From: Puia dinghuensis
GTDB taxonomy: Bacteria; Bacteroidota; Bacteroidia; Chitinophagales; Chitinophagaceae
Reading direction: 5' to 3'
Assembly: GCF_014642875.1 (NCBI RefSeq)
Contig: NZ_BMJC01000006.1
Coordinates: 248,001-312,000, forward strand
DNA length: 64,000 bases
Program-made: the position numbers and the translations under genes
In this document: positions 1-6,602 of the stretch, piece by piece
Position numbering within the stretch: position 1 is the stretch's first letter
How the letters are laid out: each line of letters opens with the position of its first letter
Notes under the pieces: generated by a model
Told to the model about the DNA's origin: nothing
The model's database searches: none
Seen by the model: only the letters and a program-made list of their open reading frames with translations

Positions 1-695
1 TAGCTGCCTTCGTCGGCGATGATGAGGGTCCGCTCGAACTGGCCGGTATTCTCGGTATTGATACGGAAATAGGTGGACAGCTCCATTGGGCAGCGGACAC
101 CTTTGGGGATATAAACAAACGAGCCATCGGAGAAGACGGCGGCGTTGAGGGCGGCAAAGATGTTATCGGAATGCGGCACTACCGAACCCACGTATTTTTG
201 AACGATCTCGGGGTGTTCCTGTACGGCCTCGCCGAAACTGCAGAAAATGATACCGAGCTCCTTCAGCTTTTCCTTGTAAGTGGTAGCTACCGAAATGCTA
301 TCGAAAACGGCATCAACCGCGACGCCTGCCAGAGCCTTCTGTTCGGAAAGCGGGATACCCAGTTTCTCGAAAGTAGCCAGAAGTTCAGGGTCCACCTCGT
401 CAAGGCTGTTGTATTTCTTCTTGCTGCGGGGGGCGGCGTAGTAGGATATTTTTTGAAAATCGATGGACGGCAGGGTAAAGTTCTGCCACTCGGGAAGCTT
501 TTGTTTCCGGAAGGCCTGGAAGCCCTTGAGCCGCCATTCCAGCAGCCAGGCCGGCTCTTTCTTCTTCTCCGAAATATAGCGGATAGTGTCTTCATTAAGG
601 CCTGCCGGGAGGATATCCATTTCGATGTCCGTCACAAAGCCGAATTCGTACTCCTTGTTGGCTATATTATCAAGTATTTCGTTTTCGTTGGCCAT
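1..695 (-). CDS. sufB: Fe-S cluster assembly scaffold SufB (partial, C-terminus beyond left edge)
   Basis: The first 231 residues of SufB, the core of the SufBCD complex that builds Fe-S clusters in the cytoplasm. The N-terminus begins [20 protein letters not shown] at the ATG complement 693-695. The visible part carries the SufB-type stretches [32 protein letters not shown] and [19 protein letters not shown], then [11 protein letters not shown] at the window edge. The family is usually about 470-480 residues, so roughly half is missing. It lies 36 bp downstream of sufA on the same strand, so the two form one suf operon that probably continues with sufC, sufD and sufS beyond the edge (inferred). 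Confidence 0.95.
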   Translation of the reverse strand, partial: MANENEILDNIANKEYEFGFVTDIEMDILPAGLNEDTIRYISEKKKEPAWLLEWRLKGFQAFRKQKLPEWQNFTLPSIDFQKISYYAAPRSKKKYNSLDEVDPELLATFEKLGIPLSEQKALAGVAVDAVFDSISVATTYKEKLKELGIIFCSFGEAVQEHPEIVQKYVGSVVPHSDNIFAALNAAVFSDGSFVYIPKGVRCPMELSTYFRINTENTGQFERTLIIADEGS

Positions 696-731
696 ATCAG
701 TTCGGTGGTAGTTGGTAGTTTTTTACAGACT

Positions 732-1058
732 TTAAACAGCAAAGCTTTCTCCGCAGCTGCACGTCCGCGATGCGTTGGGATTATTGAAAGTCAACCCTTT
801 ACCATTGAGACCGCCGGAATAATCCAGTTCGGTACCATAGAGGTAGAGCAGGCTTTTCATATCCACGACGACGGTGATGCCCTTATCCTCGAAGACCTGG
901 TCGCCTTCCTTTTGCACGGTGTCGAAGTCCAATTTGTACTCCAGCCCCGAGCAACCGCCGCTTTTTACGCCAACCCGCACAAAGGAGTTGGGGGCGGCCT
1001 GCTGATCGGCCATCAGTCTGTCGATATAGTCTTTTGCCGCGGGTGATACTGTAATCAT
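732..1058 (-). CDS. sufA: A-type Fe-S carrier protein (SufA/IscA family)
   Basis: A 108-residue protein of the HesB/IscA/SufA family, which receives or delivers Fe-S clusters. The three conserved cysteines are all present: C36 in SGGCSGLEY, and C100 and C102 in the C-terminal CSCGES motif. Length matches the family. It is the first gene of the leftward suf operon, 36 bp ahead of sufB, which favours a SufA role over IscA or ErpA. A one-mismatch -7-like element (CAAATACA on the plus strand) occurs about 70 bp upstream, but it is too weak to list separately. Confidence 0.93.
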   Translation of the reverse strand: MITVSPAAKDYIDRLMADQQAAPNSFVRVGVKSGGCSGLEYKLDFDTVQKEGDQVFEDKGITVVVDMKSLLYLYGTELDYSGGLNGKGLTFNNPNASRTCSCGESFAV

Positions 1059-1231
1059 GGTTCTCCTTGTTTTAGTCCGCTATTATAACAACTTATAAGC
1101 GGAAGAGTTTCCAAGGGCGAAATTCCGACAAATACACCGTAATTCCATGTGATAGGGCAGATATTACGGCGTTGTGACCGGCGAAACCCAATTTTCTCCC
1201 GATTTCGGAAGCGTGTATACAGAATTCGCAA

Positions 1232-2881
1232 CTATTTCTTCAATACCTGGGTAATCGGCTTCCCTACACACCCATTAGGCATCTGGATATGCAACAAGGC
1301 TGCCACGGTGGGGGCAATATCGGTCATTTTCACCGGGTCTTCGGTGTGCCCGGAATGGATGCCCCACCCCATGAAGATGAGGGGGATATGCGTATCATAA
1401 GGATTCCAGGTGCCGTGGGAGGTACCGGTCTTGCCCCGGCCTTCAAACCATCCCGCATTGGGTATCAATTGAATAGCGCCACTGCGTTTGTAGTAATAGC
1501 CGTTGATGACCATGCTGCGGACGGGTTCGGCAACGGGCCCCTCGCCGATATTGCTCATATCGATGGCGTAGGTGATGCCCGGCTGGCGGCGAAGCCAGTC
1601 CACGGCCACTTTTTTGATGGCGCTAAAATCGAGCTTCTTCGCCCTGATGGTCTTCATAGCGAAGGTCACCTGGTAGTTGGAGATGGTGTCCACCAGGTTA
1701 GGAGTCTGGAAATCATGGCCCAGGATGGCATTGAGACTGTCCGTCAATTGGGCGGGAAGGAAGTAGTCGGCCGGGATATCATGGTTCTGAGAGAACCAGA
1801 CGGCATGGGCCGCGCCATGATCGGCTGTCAGGAAAAGGGTATATCCGTCCTTCCCCAGCTTTTCATCGAGAAAAGTAAGGAAAGCGGCCAGATCGCGGTC
1901 GAACCGGAGATAGGTGTCCTCTTCTTCGATGGAATTGATACCGAATTGATGGCCGACATAATCCGTTGAAGCGCAGTTGATGGTGAGGAAATCGGTAACG
2001 TCGCCTTGTCCGAGTTGGTATCCCTCGACGGCAGCCTTGGCGAAGTCCAGGGTCAGCGTGTTGCCGAAGGGGGTATAACGGAAACTGGACTTGGCAATTT
2101 TATAAGAGGAATCAAGGTTATGAGGAAAGGCTGTCGTACTGTCGCCCTTGAATTTGCCTTCATAGGGCTGATCGTCGGTATCGCTTTCGCCATACGTCGA
2201 CTTGGGATAAAGTGTCGTCCATTTGTTCTTCACATATGCCTTGACGGGCTCCTGCTTGTTGAAGCCATCCACCCATGAAGGCAATTGGGTCATATAATAA
2301 TTGCTGGTGATGAAATGACCGGTAGAGTCATCCAGCCAGAAGGCGGCTGTGGCGCTGTGGCCTGCCGGGAGGATGGCGGCCCTGTCCTTGATAGAGACCC
2401 CGACCACCTTGCTCCGGAAATTGCTGGCCAGCATCAGCTCATCGGTAACGGTGGAAACCAGCATGTTACGCGGGGACATCTTACCTTCCTTCGACTCCGG
2501 GTCTTCGGCGCCGATGCTTTTGACCGTGCTGTCGTCGGTGCAATACATCCGTTGTCCGGTGGATTGCTCCACCCAATCGTTGGCGGCAATGCCCGTAAAG
2601 GCAGGTACCGAGCCGGTGAAGATACAGGCGTGGCCGACAGCAGTAAAGGCGGGAAGATAGTTGATCATGGTATTATCACAGGAAAATCCTTCCTTCAGCA
2701 GTCGCTTTAAGCCCCCCTCGCCATAGTGCGCGGAATAGCGGTAGAGATAATCCCAGCGCATCTGGTCGACCACGATTCCAACCACGAGTTTTGGGCGCTT
2801 TACATCCGCCGTTTTTTTGGGGTTACAGGCGGCAAATGCAAGCAGGAAGAAGGTGAGGGTGAGTAGGGGCTTCCGGTTCAT
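1232..2881 (-). CDS. PafA-type alkaline phosphatase (lipoprotein)
   Basis: A 549-residue phosphatase of the alkaline phosphatase superfamily, closest by motif to Bacteroidota PafA, which hydrolyses phosphate monoesters in the periplasm. Visible active-site candidates are metal ligand D39 (VVDQMRWDY), threonine nucleophile T80 (YLPAFTAVGHA), N101 (GIAANDW), the K165/R167 pair (SIKDRAAILPAGH) and the TADHGA metal motif. T, N, K and R fall within 1-3 residues of the PafA positions, which favours a monoesterase over a diesterase. The N-terminus ends in a lipobox (LLAFAAC, C19), so it is probably lipid-anchored. A perfect -7 element lies 15 bp upstream. It is transcribed divergently from the alpha-oxoamine synthase. 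Confidence 0.9.
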   Translation of the reverse strand: MNRKPLLTLTFFLLAFAACNPKKTADVKRPKLVVGIVVDQMRWDYLYRYSAHYGEGGLKRLLKEGFSCDNTMINYLPAFTAVGHACIFTGSVPAFTGIAANDWVEQSTGQRMYCTDDSTVKSIGAEDPESKEGKMSPRNMLVSTVTDELMLASNFRSKVVGVSIKDRAAILPAGHSATAAFWLDDSTGHFITSNYYMTQLPSWVDGFNKQEPVKAYVKNKWTTLYPKSTYGESDTDDQPYEGKFKGDSTTAFPHNLDSSYKIAKSSFRYTPFGNTLTLDFAKAAVEGYQLGQGDVTDFLTINCASTDYVGHQFGINSIEEEDTYLRFDRDLAAFLTFLDEKLGKDGYTLFLTADHGAAHAVWFSQNHDIPADYFLPAQLTDSLNAILGHDFQTPNLVDTISNYQVTFAMKTIRAKKLDFSAIKKVAVDWLRRQPGITYAIDMSNIGEGPVAEPVRSMVINGYYYKRSGAIQLIPNAGWFEGRGKTGTSHGTWNPYDTHIPLIFMGWGIHSGHTEDPVKMTDIAPTVAALLHIQMPNGCVGKPITQVLKK

Positions 2882-2895
2882 GGTAAAAATTTGCG

Positions 2896-2903
2896 CAAAA
2901 GTA
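2896..2903 (-). promoter_or_regulatory. Bacteroidota -7 element for the PafA-like gene
   Basis: Reads TACTTTTG on the minus strand, a full match to TAnnTTTG. A TTTG (complement of 2922-2925) lies 18 bp upstream, close to the usual -33 spacing. The start codon is 15 bp downstream. It overlaps the divergent promoter region of the plus-strand neighbour. Confidence 0.6.
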
Positions 2904-2930
2904 TTTGAATTACAGCATCGCCAAATGCGT

Positions 2931-2938
2931 TATTTTTG
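2931..2938 (+). promoter_or_regulatory. Bacteroidota -7 element for the alpha-oxoamine synthase
   Basis: TATTTTTG matches TAnnTTTG fully and lies 36 bp before the ATG at 2974. A TTTG at 2904-2907 is 23 bp upstream, slightly far for a -33 element. That TTTG overlaps the opposing -7 element. Confidence 0.5.
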
Positions 2939-2973
2939 CACCACCATTGAGTTAATAATAATTTCATAATACT

Positions 2974-4230
2974 ATGGCAGATATCTTTGAAAAATTGCTG
3001 AAGCACAACGGCCCCATCGGACAACATCGGGAGAGAGCACATGGTTATTTCGCTTTCCCAAAATTGGAAGGAGAGATCGGCAGCCGGATGTTCTTCAGAG
3101 GAAAAGAGAAAATAGTTTGGAGTCTCAACAACTATCTTGGTCTGGCAAATCATCCCGATATCCGGAAAGTGGATGCAGAAGCAGCAGCCCGGTTTGGCAT
3201 GGCGGCTCCCATGGGAGCCCGGATGATGAGCGGCAACACCGTTCATCATGAGCAGTTGGAAAAAGAGCTGGCCGAATTCGTAAAAAAAGAAGACGCTACA
3301 TTGTTTAATTATGGTTATCAAGGCATTATGAGTGCCATCGACGCCATTTGCGGCCGGCACGACGTCATCGTTTACGACGCGGAAAGCCACGCCTGCATCA
3401 TCGATGGCCTGCGGCTCCACCCCGGACACCGTTACGTTTTCAAGCACAACGATATCGAGGATTGTGAAAAGCAGCTGCAGCGTGCCACGGCACTCATCGA
3501 GAAGCAAGGCACCGGCGGTATCCTCGTCATCTCCGAAGGGGTATTCGGGATGGCCGGCGACCAGGGCAAATTAAAAGAGATCGCCGCGCTGAAGGACCAA
3601 TACGAATTCCGGTTACTGGTAGACGATGCTCACGGTTTTGGTACGTTGGGCAAGACAGGCGCCGGCGCCGGAGAAGAGCAGGGAGTACAGGATAAGATCG
3701 ATCTGTATTTCTCGACTTTTGCTAAATCCATGGCATCGATCGGGGCATTTATGGCAGGAGACAGAGGCATCGTCGATTATATCCGCTATAATACCCGCAG
3801 CCAGATCTTTGCCAAGAGCCTGCCCATGCCGGTCACTATCGGCAACCTGAAAAGACTGGAGATGCTGCGGACGCAGCCCGAACTGCGCAAGAAACTCTGG
3901 GATGTTGTCAACAAACTCCAAAAGGGACTACGGGACAACGGCTTTGATATCGGCGCAACCAACTCGCCCGTGACCCCGGTATATATGAAGGGCGATGTTC
4001 CCGAAGCAACGGCCATGGTTATGGACTTGCGGGAAAACCATCATATCTTTTGTTCCATCGTCGTCTATCCCGTCATTCCAAAAGGGCATATTATCTATCG
4101 CCTGGTACCGACGGCCGTGCATACGGATGAGGACATCCAGCGGACGCTCGAGGCTTTCCGGGTCACTAAGAAAAAACTCGATGCGGGAGATTATAAGGTA
4201 GAGGCAATTCCGCATATGGCCGAGGCATAA
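2974..4230 (+). CDS. Alpha-oxoamine synthase (serine palmitoyltransferase / KBL-like PLP enzyme)
   Basis: A 418-residue fold-type I PLP enzyme of the alpha-oxoamine synthase group, which condenses an amino acid with an acyl-CoA. Visible motifs are SLNNYLGLANHP near the N-terminus, ESHACIIDG, LLVDDAHGFGTLG with the PLP-binding aspartate, and STFAKSMAS with the Schiff-base lysine at about K251. The usual GSGGSR loop is replaced by MGARMMSGNT, a Bacteroidota variant. Members are annotated as serine palmitoyltransferase, 2-amino-3-ketobutyrate CoA ligase or AONS. Sphingolipid synthesis is plausible for this phylum, but an SDR-type threonine dehydrogenase at 45 kb also leaves a KBL role open. A strong terminator follows directly. 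Confidence 0.88.
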   Translation: MADIFEKLLKHNGPIGQHRERAHGYFAFPKLEGEIGSRMFFRGKEKIVWSLNNYLGLANHPDIRKVDAEAAARFGMAAPMGARMMSGNTVHHEQLEKELAEFVKKEDATLFNYGYQGIMSAIDAICGRHDVIVYDAESHACIIDGLRLHPGHRYVFKHNDIEDCEKQLQRATALIEKQGTGGILVISEGVFGMAGDQGKLKEIAALKDQYEFRLLVDDAHGFGTLGKTGAGAGEEQGVQDKIDLYFSTFAKSMASIGAFMAGDRGIVDYIRYNTRSQIFAKSLPMPVTIGNLKRLEMLRTQPELRKKLWDVVNKLQKGLRDNGFDIGATNSPVTPVYMKGDVPEATAMVMDLRENHHIFCSIVVYPVIPKGHIIYRLVPTAVHTDEDIQRTLEAFRVTKKKLDAGDYKVEAIPHMAEA

Positions 4231-4253
4231 AACCTACATATCGATATACATGG

Positions 4254-4290
4254 AAACCCTGATTTTTAATCAGGGTTTTTTTATTTTTTA
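4254..4290 (+). terminator. Intrinsic terminator of the alpha-oxoamine synthase gene
   Basis: A perfect 11-bp stem (AAACCCTGATT at 4254-4264 with AATCAGGGTTT at 4268-4278), a three-base T loop, then a T-rich run to about 4290. It starts 23 bp after the stop codon. Confidence 0.9.
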
Positions 4291-4303
4291 CCTAAAACTG
4301 AAC

Positions 4304-4371
4304 ATAAAAAGCCCCGCTTACGCGGGGCTGCACTAATCAAATACCATTAACCATTAAACCTTATCCTATGA
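4304..4371 (-). ncRNA. Candidate small RNA, about 68 nt, with its own promoter and terminator
   Basis: Read leftward, a perfect TATCTTTG -7 element (4377-4384) is followed by about 40 nt of AU-rich sequence, then an 8-bp GC stem (AGCCCCGC / GCGGGGCT, plus coordinates 4310-4317 and 4322-4329) with a GUAA loop and a UUUUUAUG tail. Promoter, short body and terminator share one orientation, as expected for a free-standing small RNA. The body has a purine-rich AGGAUAAGG and a possible five-codon ORF (MVNGI, start at 4354, stop at 4337-4339). It converges on the alpha-oxoamine synthase terminator and encodes no larger protein. No match to a named RNA family is claimed. The exact 5' end is inferred from the -7 element. 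Confidence 0.6.
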
Positions 4372-4376
4372 AAAAA

Positions 4377-4384
4377 CAAAGATA
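4377..4384 (-). promoter_or_regulatory. -7 element of the candidate small RNA
   Basis: TATCTTTG on the minus strand matches TAnnTTTG at all fixed positions. No good TTTG -33 element is present; CTGG lies at about the right distance. The first transcribed base would be near 4371-4372, at the start of a run of U. Confidence 0.6.
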
Positions 4385-4614
4385 GTGTGTCTGATTGAAC
4401 CAGAGCGGTTAGTAGGCATTTTTTTTTATTTTAATACAATTAAGTTGATTTTCGTCAAGTGATTTTTCTACAGATAATCCTTTAGCGTTATTGGGTAGAC
4501 TTTTTGGAGCTAAATCGTTATAGCCAAAAATACATAACGCGGGCCTGCAGAAGCCCGAAAAAAGACAAAATCCTGGCCGGTTGGTGGAGAGAACTTGCCG
4601 GGTTGGATGGAAAC

Positions 4615-5220
4615 TTACCAGGTGGTGTGGAAACTTTTGTGGTATTCGTCGAACGACCGGGTGCGGTAATCCCCTTCCCCGAAGTATTTCACCAGCGGTT
4701 CGAGGTCCCTGGGCTCCATAAAGCCGGGGATGGCCTGGGGTTCTTCTCCGGGCACGATGATGATGGTGGTGGGAAATTCCAGTTGCCCATGGGCAAGATA
4801 AACCGCGAATTCGTTGCAGCGATATTGCGGGCTAAAATTATAGCTCCTGCCCTGCCAATTGATGGTGGCATGGCTTTCGGCGTCGACCTTGACGGTGTAG
4901 AACTTCTCGTTGAGGTATTGGGCAACGGCTTTATTCGAATAAGTTTTTTTATCCATTTGTTTACACCATCCGCACCACGTAGTATACAGATCGATCAGTA
5001 CAGGCTTTTTTGTTTGTTGCAGCCTGCTGGCGGCCTCGTCGATGCTGAGCCAGGTAACGGCGCCGGAATTTACCGATATAGCAGAGGCAGATCCGGCTAA
5101 TGTGGCGGAGGCAGGCCCGGGAAGAGGCTTCCTGGCGCTGGGCAACACCACCAGGATGAAGGCGGCGAGGCAGATGGAGAATAAATACGTGAATTTCAAG
5201 CTTTCCGTGTTACTTTGCAA
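4615..5220 (-). CDS. Exported thioredoxin-like protein with CGWC motif
   Basis: A 201-residue thioredoxin-fold protein. The N-terminus has a hydrophobic stretch (about residues 10-27) that is a signal anchor or signal peptide, so the domain should face the periplasm. The active site is C83-G-W-C86 in YTTWCGWCKQMD, preceded by KPVLIDLY, a pattern typical of thioredoxin_7-like proteins. The conserved cis-proline region reads FPTTIIIVPG. This suggests disulfide reductase or oxidase activity on exported proteins; the partner is unknown. It is divergent from ubiX, with the two start codons 31 bp apart. A -7 element lies 14 bp upstream. Confidence 0.85.
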   Translation of the reverse strand: MQSNTESLKFTYLFSICLAAFILVVLPSARKPLPGPASATLAGSASAISVNSGAVTWLSIDEAASRLQQTKKPVLIDLYTTWCGWCKQMDKKTYSNKAVAQYLNEKFYTVKVDAESHATINWQGRSYNFSPQYRCNEFAVYLAHGQLEFPTTIIIVPGEEPQAIPGFMEPRDLEPLVKYFGEGDYRTRSFDEYHKSFHTTW

Positions 5221-5233
5221 GTTACTATTCGCA

Positions 5234-5241
5234 CAAATATA
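5234..5241 (-). promoter_or_regulatory. -7 element for the thioredoxin-like gene
   Basis: TATATTTG on the minus strand is a full TAnnTTTG match, 14 bp before the start codon at 5220. It lies between two divergent start codons (5220 and 5252). Confidence 0.5.
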
Positions 5242-5251
5242 ACGAGATTAT

Positions 5252-5815
5252 ATGCGCAAAATTGTCGTGGCCATCACCGGCGCCAGCGGTTCCATCTATG
5301 CCCGGCTCCTGCTGGATAAGCTGGCCGCCCTGCGCGGGCAATGGGAGTCGGTAGCCGTAGTCATGTCGGATAACGCTAAGGAGGTGTGGCAGACAGAGTT
5401 GGGCAACACGGCCTGGTCGAATCATGGTTTTCCCTTCTTTTCGCCACGCGATTTTATGGCGCCTTTTGCCTCGGGTTCTGGGAAATACGACACCATGATC
5501 ATCATTCCCTGCAGTATGGGGACTCTTGGCCGCATTGCGACGGGTGTTTCTTCCGATCTGATCACCCGGGCTGCCGACGTCATCCTTAAAGAGCGGCGCA
5601 AGCTCATCTGCGTGGTTCGCGATACTCCTTATAACCTCATGCATATCCGCAATATGGAAACGGTGACGCTGGCGGGGGGCATCATCTGCCCGGCTACGCC
5701 ATCCTTTTACAGCCTTCCCAAAACCATCGACGAAGTGGCGGCCACGGTTGTAGACCGGGTCATCGACCTGGCAGGGTTGAAAATCGATACCTTTCGTTGG
5801 GGAACCACGGAATAA
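5252..5815 (+). CDS. ubiX: Flavin prenyltransferase UbiX
   Basis: A 187-residue UbiX/Pad1 family protein, which makes prenylated FMN, the cofactor of UbiD-type decarboxylases. It begins MRKIVVAITGASGSIYARLL, the FMN-binding N-terminus of the family, and has the conserved IIIPCSMGTLGRIATGVSSDLITRA region, the VRDTPYN loop, and GGIICPATPSFY near the C-terminus. Length matches the family. No ubiD partner is in the window. A shortened -7-like element (TACTTTG, 5211-5217) lies inside the first codons of the divergent gene. The 3' end nearly abuts lolA from the opposite strand (15 bp). Confidence 0.93.
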   Translation: MRKIVVAITGASGSIYARLLLDKLAALRGQWESVAVVMSDNAKEVWQTELGNTAWSNHGFPFFSPRDFMAPFASGSGKYDTMIIIPCSMGTLGRIATGVSSDLITRAADVILKERRKLICVVRDTPYNLMHIRNMETVTLAGGIICPATPSFYSLPKTIDEVAATVVDRVIDLAGLKIDTFRWGTTE

Positions 5816-5829
5816 GACCCACCCGAAGA

Positions 5830-6504
5830 TCAGTTGCGCAGGTCTACCTCTTCCGCGCCGGGGAACTTAGCCTTGTTGTAGGCTATCTGTGCATCAGTGA
5901 AGGTGGCGTTGCCGTTGAGCTTATTCGTCTGAAGGGTATACTTGGTTCCGCCTTTGTCAAACCATTTGATACTGACAAGGGTATGCGCTGTTTTGTCGAT
6001 ATACAGCAGGGCTTTGAAGAAAGGTTTTGACTTATCCGTCGGGGTGAGTTCTACTTCTTGTACGATGTGGGCGCCCATCTTCGATTCGCCATTCAGCTTG
6101 TAGAGGAAATCCTTGTCGTAGAAATCGGTAAAGATCTTATCCGGGGTGATGGTTTGGGTGCTGGGGTCCGACTTGGTGATCGTCACTTCGTTGGATGATT
6201 TGTCATAGGTCCACACATCCTTTCCATCACAGAAGATATCCTGGCCGCCGACAACGTTGATGTGATATTTATTGCCTTTGATATAGATGGTTCCGCTTTT
6301 GCTGCCCTGTATTTTGTCGTTGGCATCCGCTACCGTCAGGGTAAACCCCGACTGCACCGCCTTGAAGGATTTCAACTTTGCGCTGAGGCCGTCCAACACT
6401 TTTTTAGCGGCAGGGTCATTCTTGCCAAGACTGTTATTCTGAGCCTGCGCCAGCAATCCGCCTGCTGCGAGTATGAGACAAAAGAAAATAGATTTTTTGT
6501 TCAC
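5830..6504 (-). CDS. LolA-like outer-membrane lipoprotein carrier protein
   Basis: A 224-residue periplasmic protein with a cleavable signal peptide (MNKKSIFFCLILAAGGLLAQ, cleavage near residue 21). The mature part resembles the LolA fold: a helix with AVQSGFTLTVAD, repeated beta strands (GTIYIKGNKYHIN, DGKDVWTYDKSSNEVTI), a loop with FFKALLYIDKTAHTLVSIKWFD, then TFTDAQIAYNKAKFPGAEEVDLR at the end. LolA ferries lipoproteins from the inner to the outer membrane. It lies 98 bp downstream of ftsK on the same strand; the ftsK-lolA order is also found in other bacteria, which supports the assignment. Confidence 0.88.
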   Translation of the reverse strand: MNKKSIFFCLILAAGGLLAQAQNNSLGKNDPAAKKVLDGLSAKLKSFKAVQSGFTLTVADANDKIQGSKSGTIYIKGNKYHINVVGGQDIFCDGKDVWTYDKSSNEVTITKSDPSTQTITPDKIFTDFYDKDFLYKLNGESKMGAHIVQEVELTPTDKSKPFFKALLYIDKTAHTLVSIKWFDKGGTKYTLQTNKLNGNATFTDAQIAYNKAKFPGAEEVDLRN

Positions 6505-6602
6505 GTTGAGTTTTTTAATTGTTGTATTACAGCCTCATAGACTATGCGCCGCGAAGATAGTTTAAAACAGCCAGAGCTGCAGGTTGCGCTGCTAAAAATT
6601 GG

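Larger units (their letters stand above)
4231..4614. other. 384 bp intergenic region: terminator plus a small RNA locus
   Basis: The only gene-free stretch above 300 bp. From left to right it holds the intrinsic terminator of the alpha-oxoamine synthase (4254-4290), a second GC-rich hairpin whose U-run points leftward (4306-4329), an AT-rich segment, and a perfect leftward -7 element (4377-4384). The last three read as a small leftward RNA gene. Between about 4390 and 4614 the sequence is AT-rich with no supported gene. It is the 3' side of the leftward thioredoxin-like gene, and no clear terminator for that gene was found. Confidence 0.7.

Noticed and set aside
4368-4385. A rightward mini-ORF (MKKQR) in the intergenic region
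   Set aside because: No rightward promoter or gene follows. The promoter and hairpin polarity in the same place support a leftward RNA instead.
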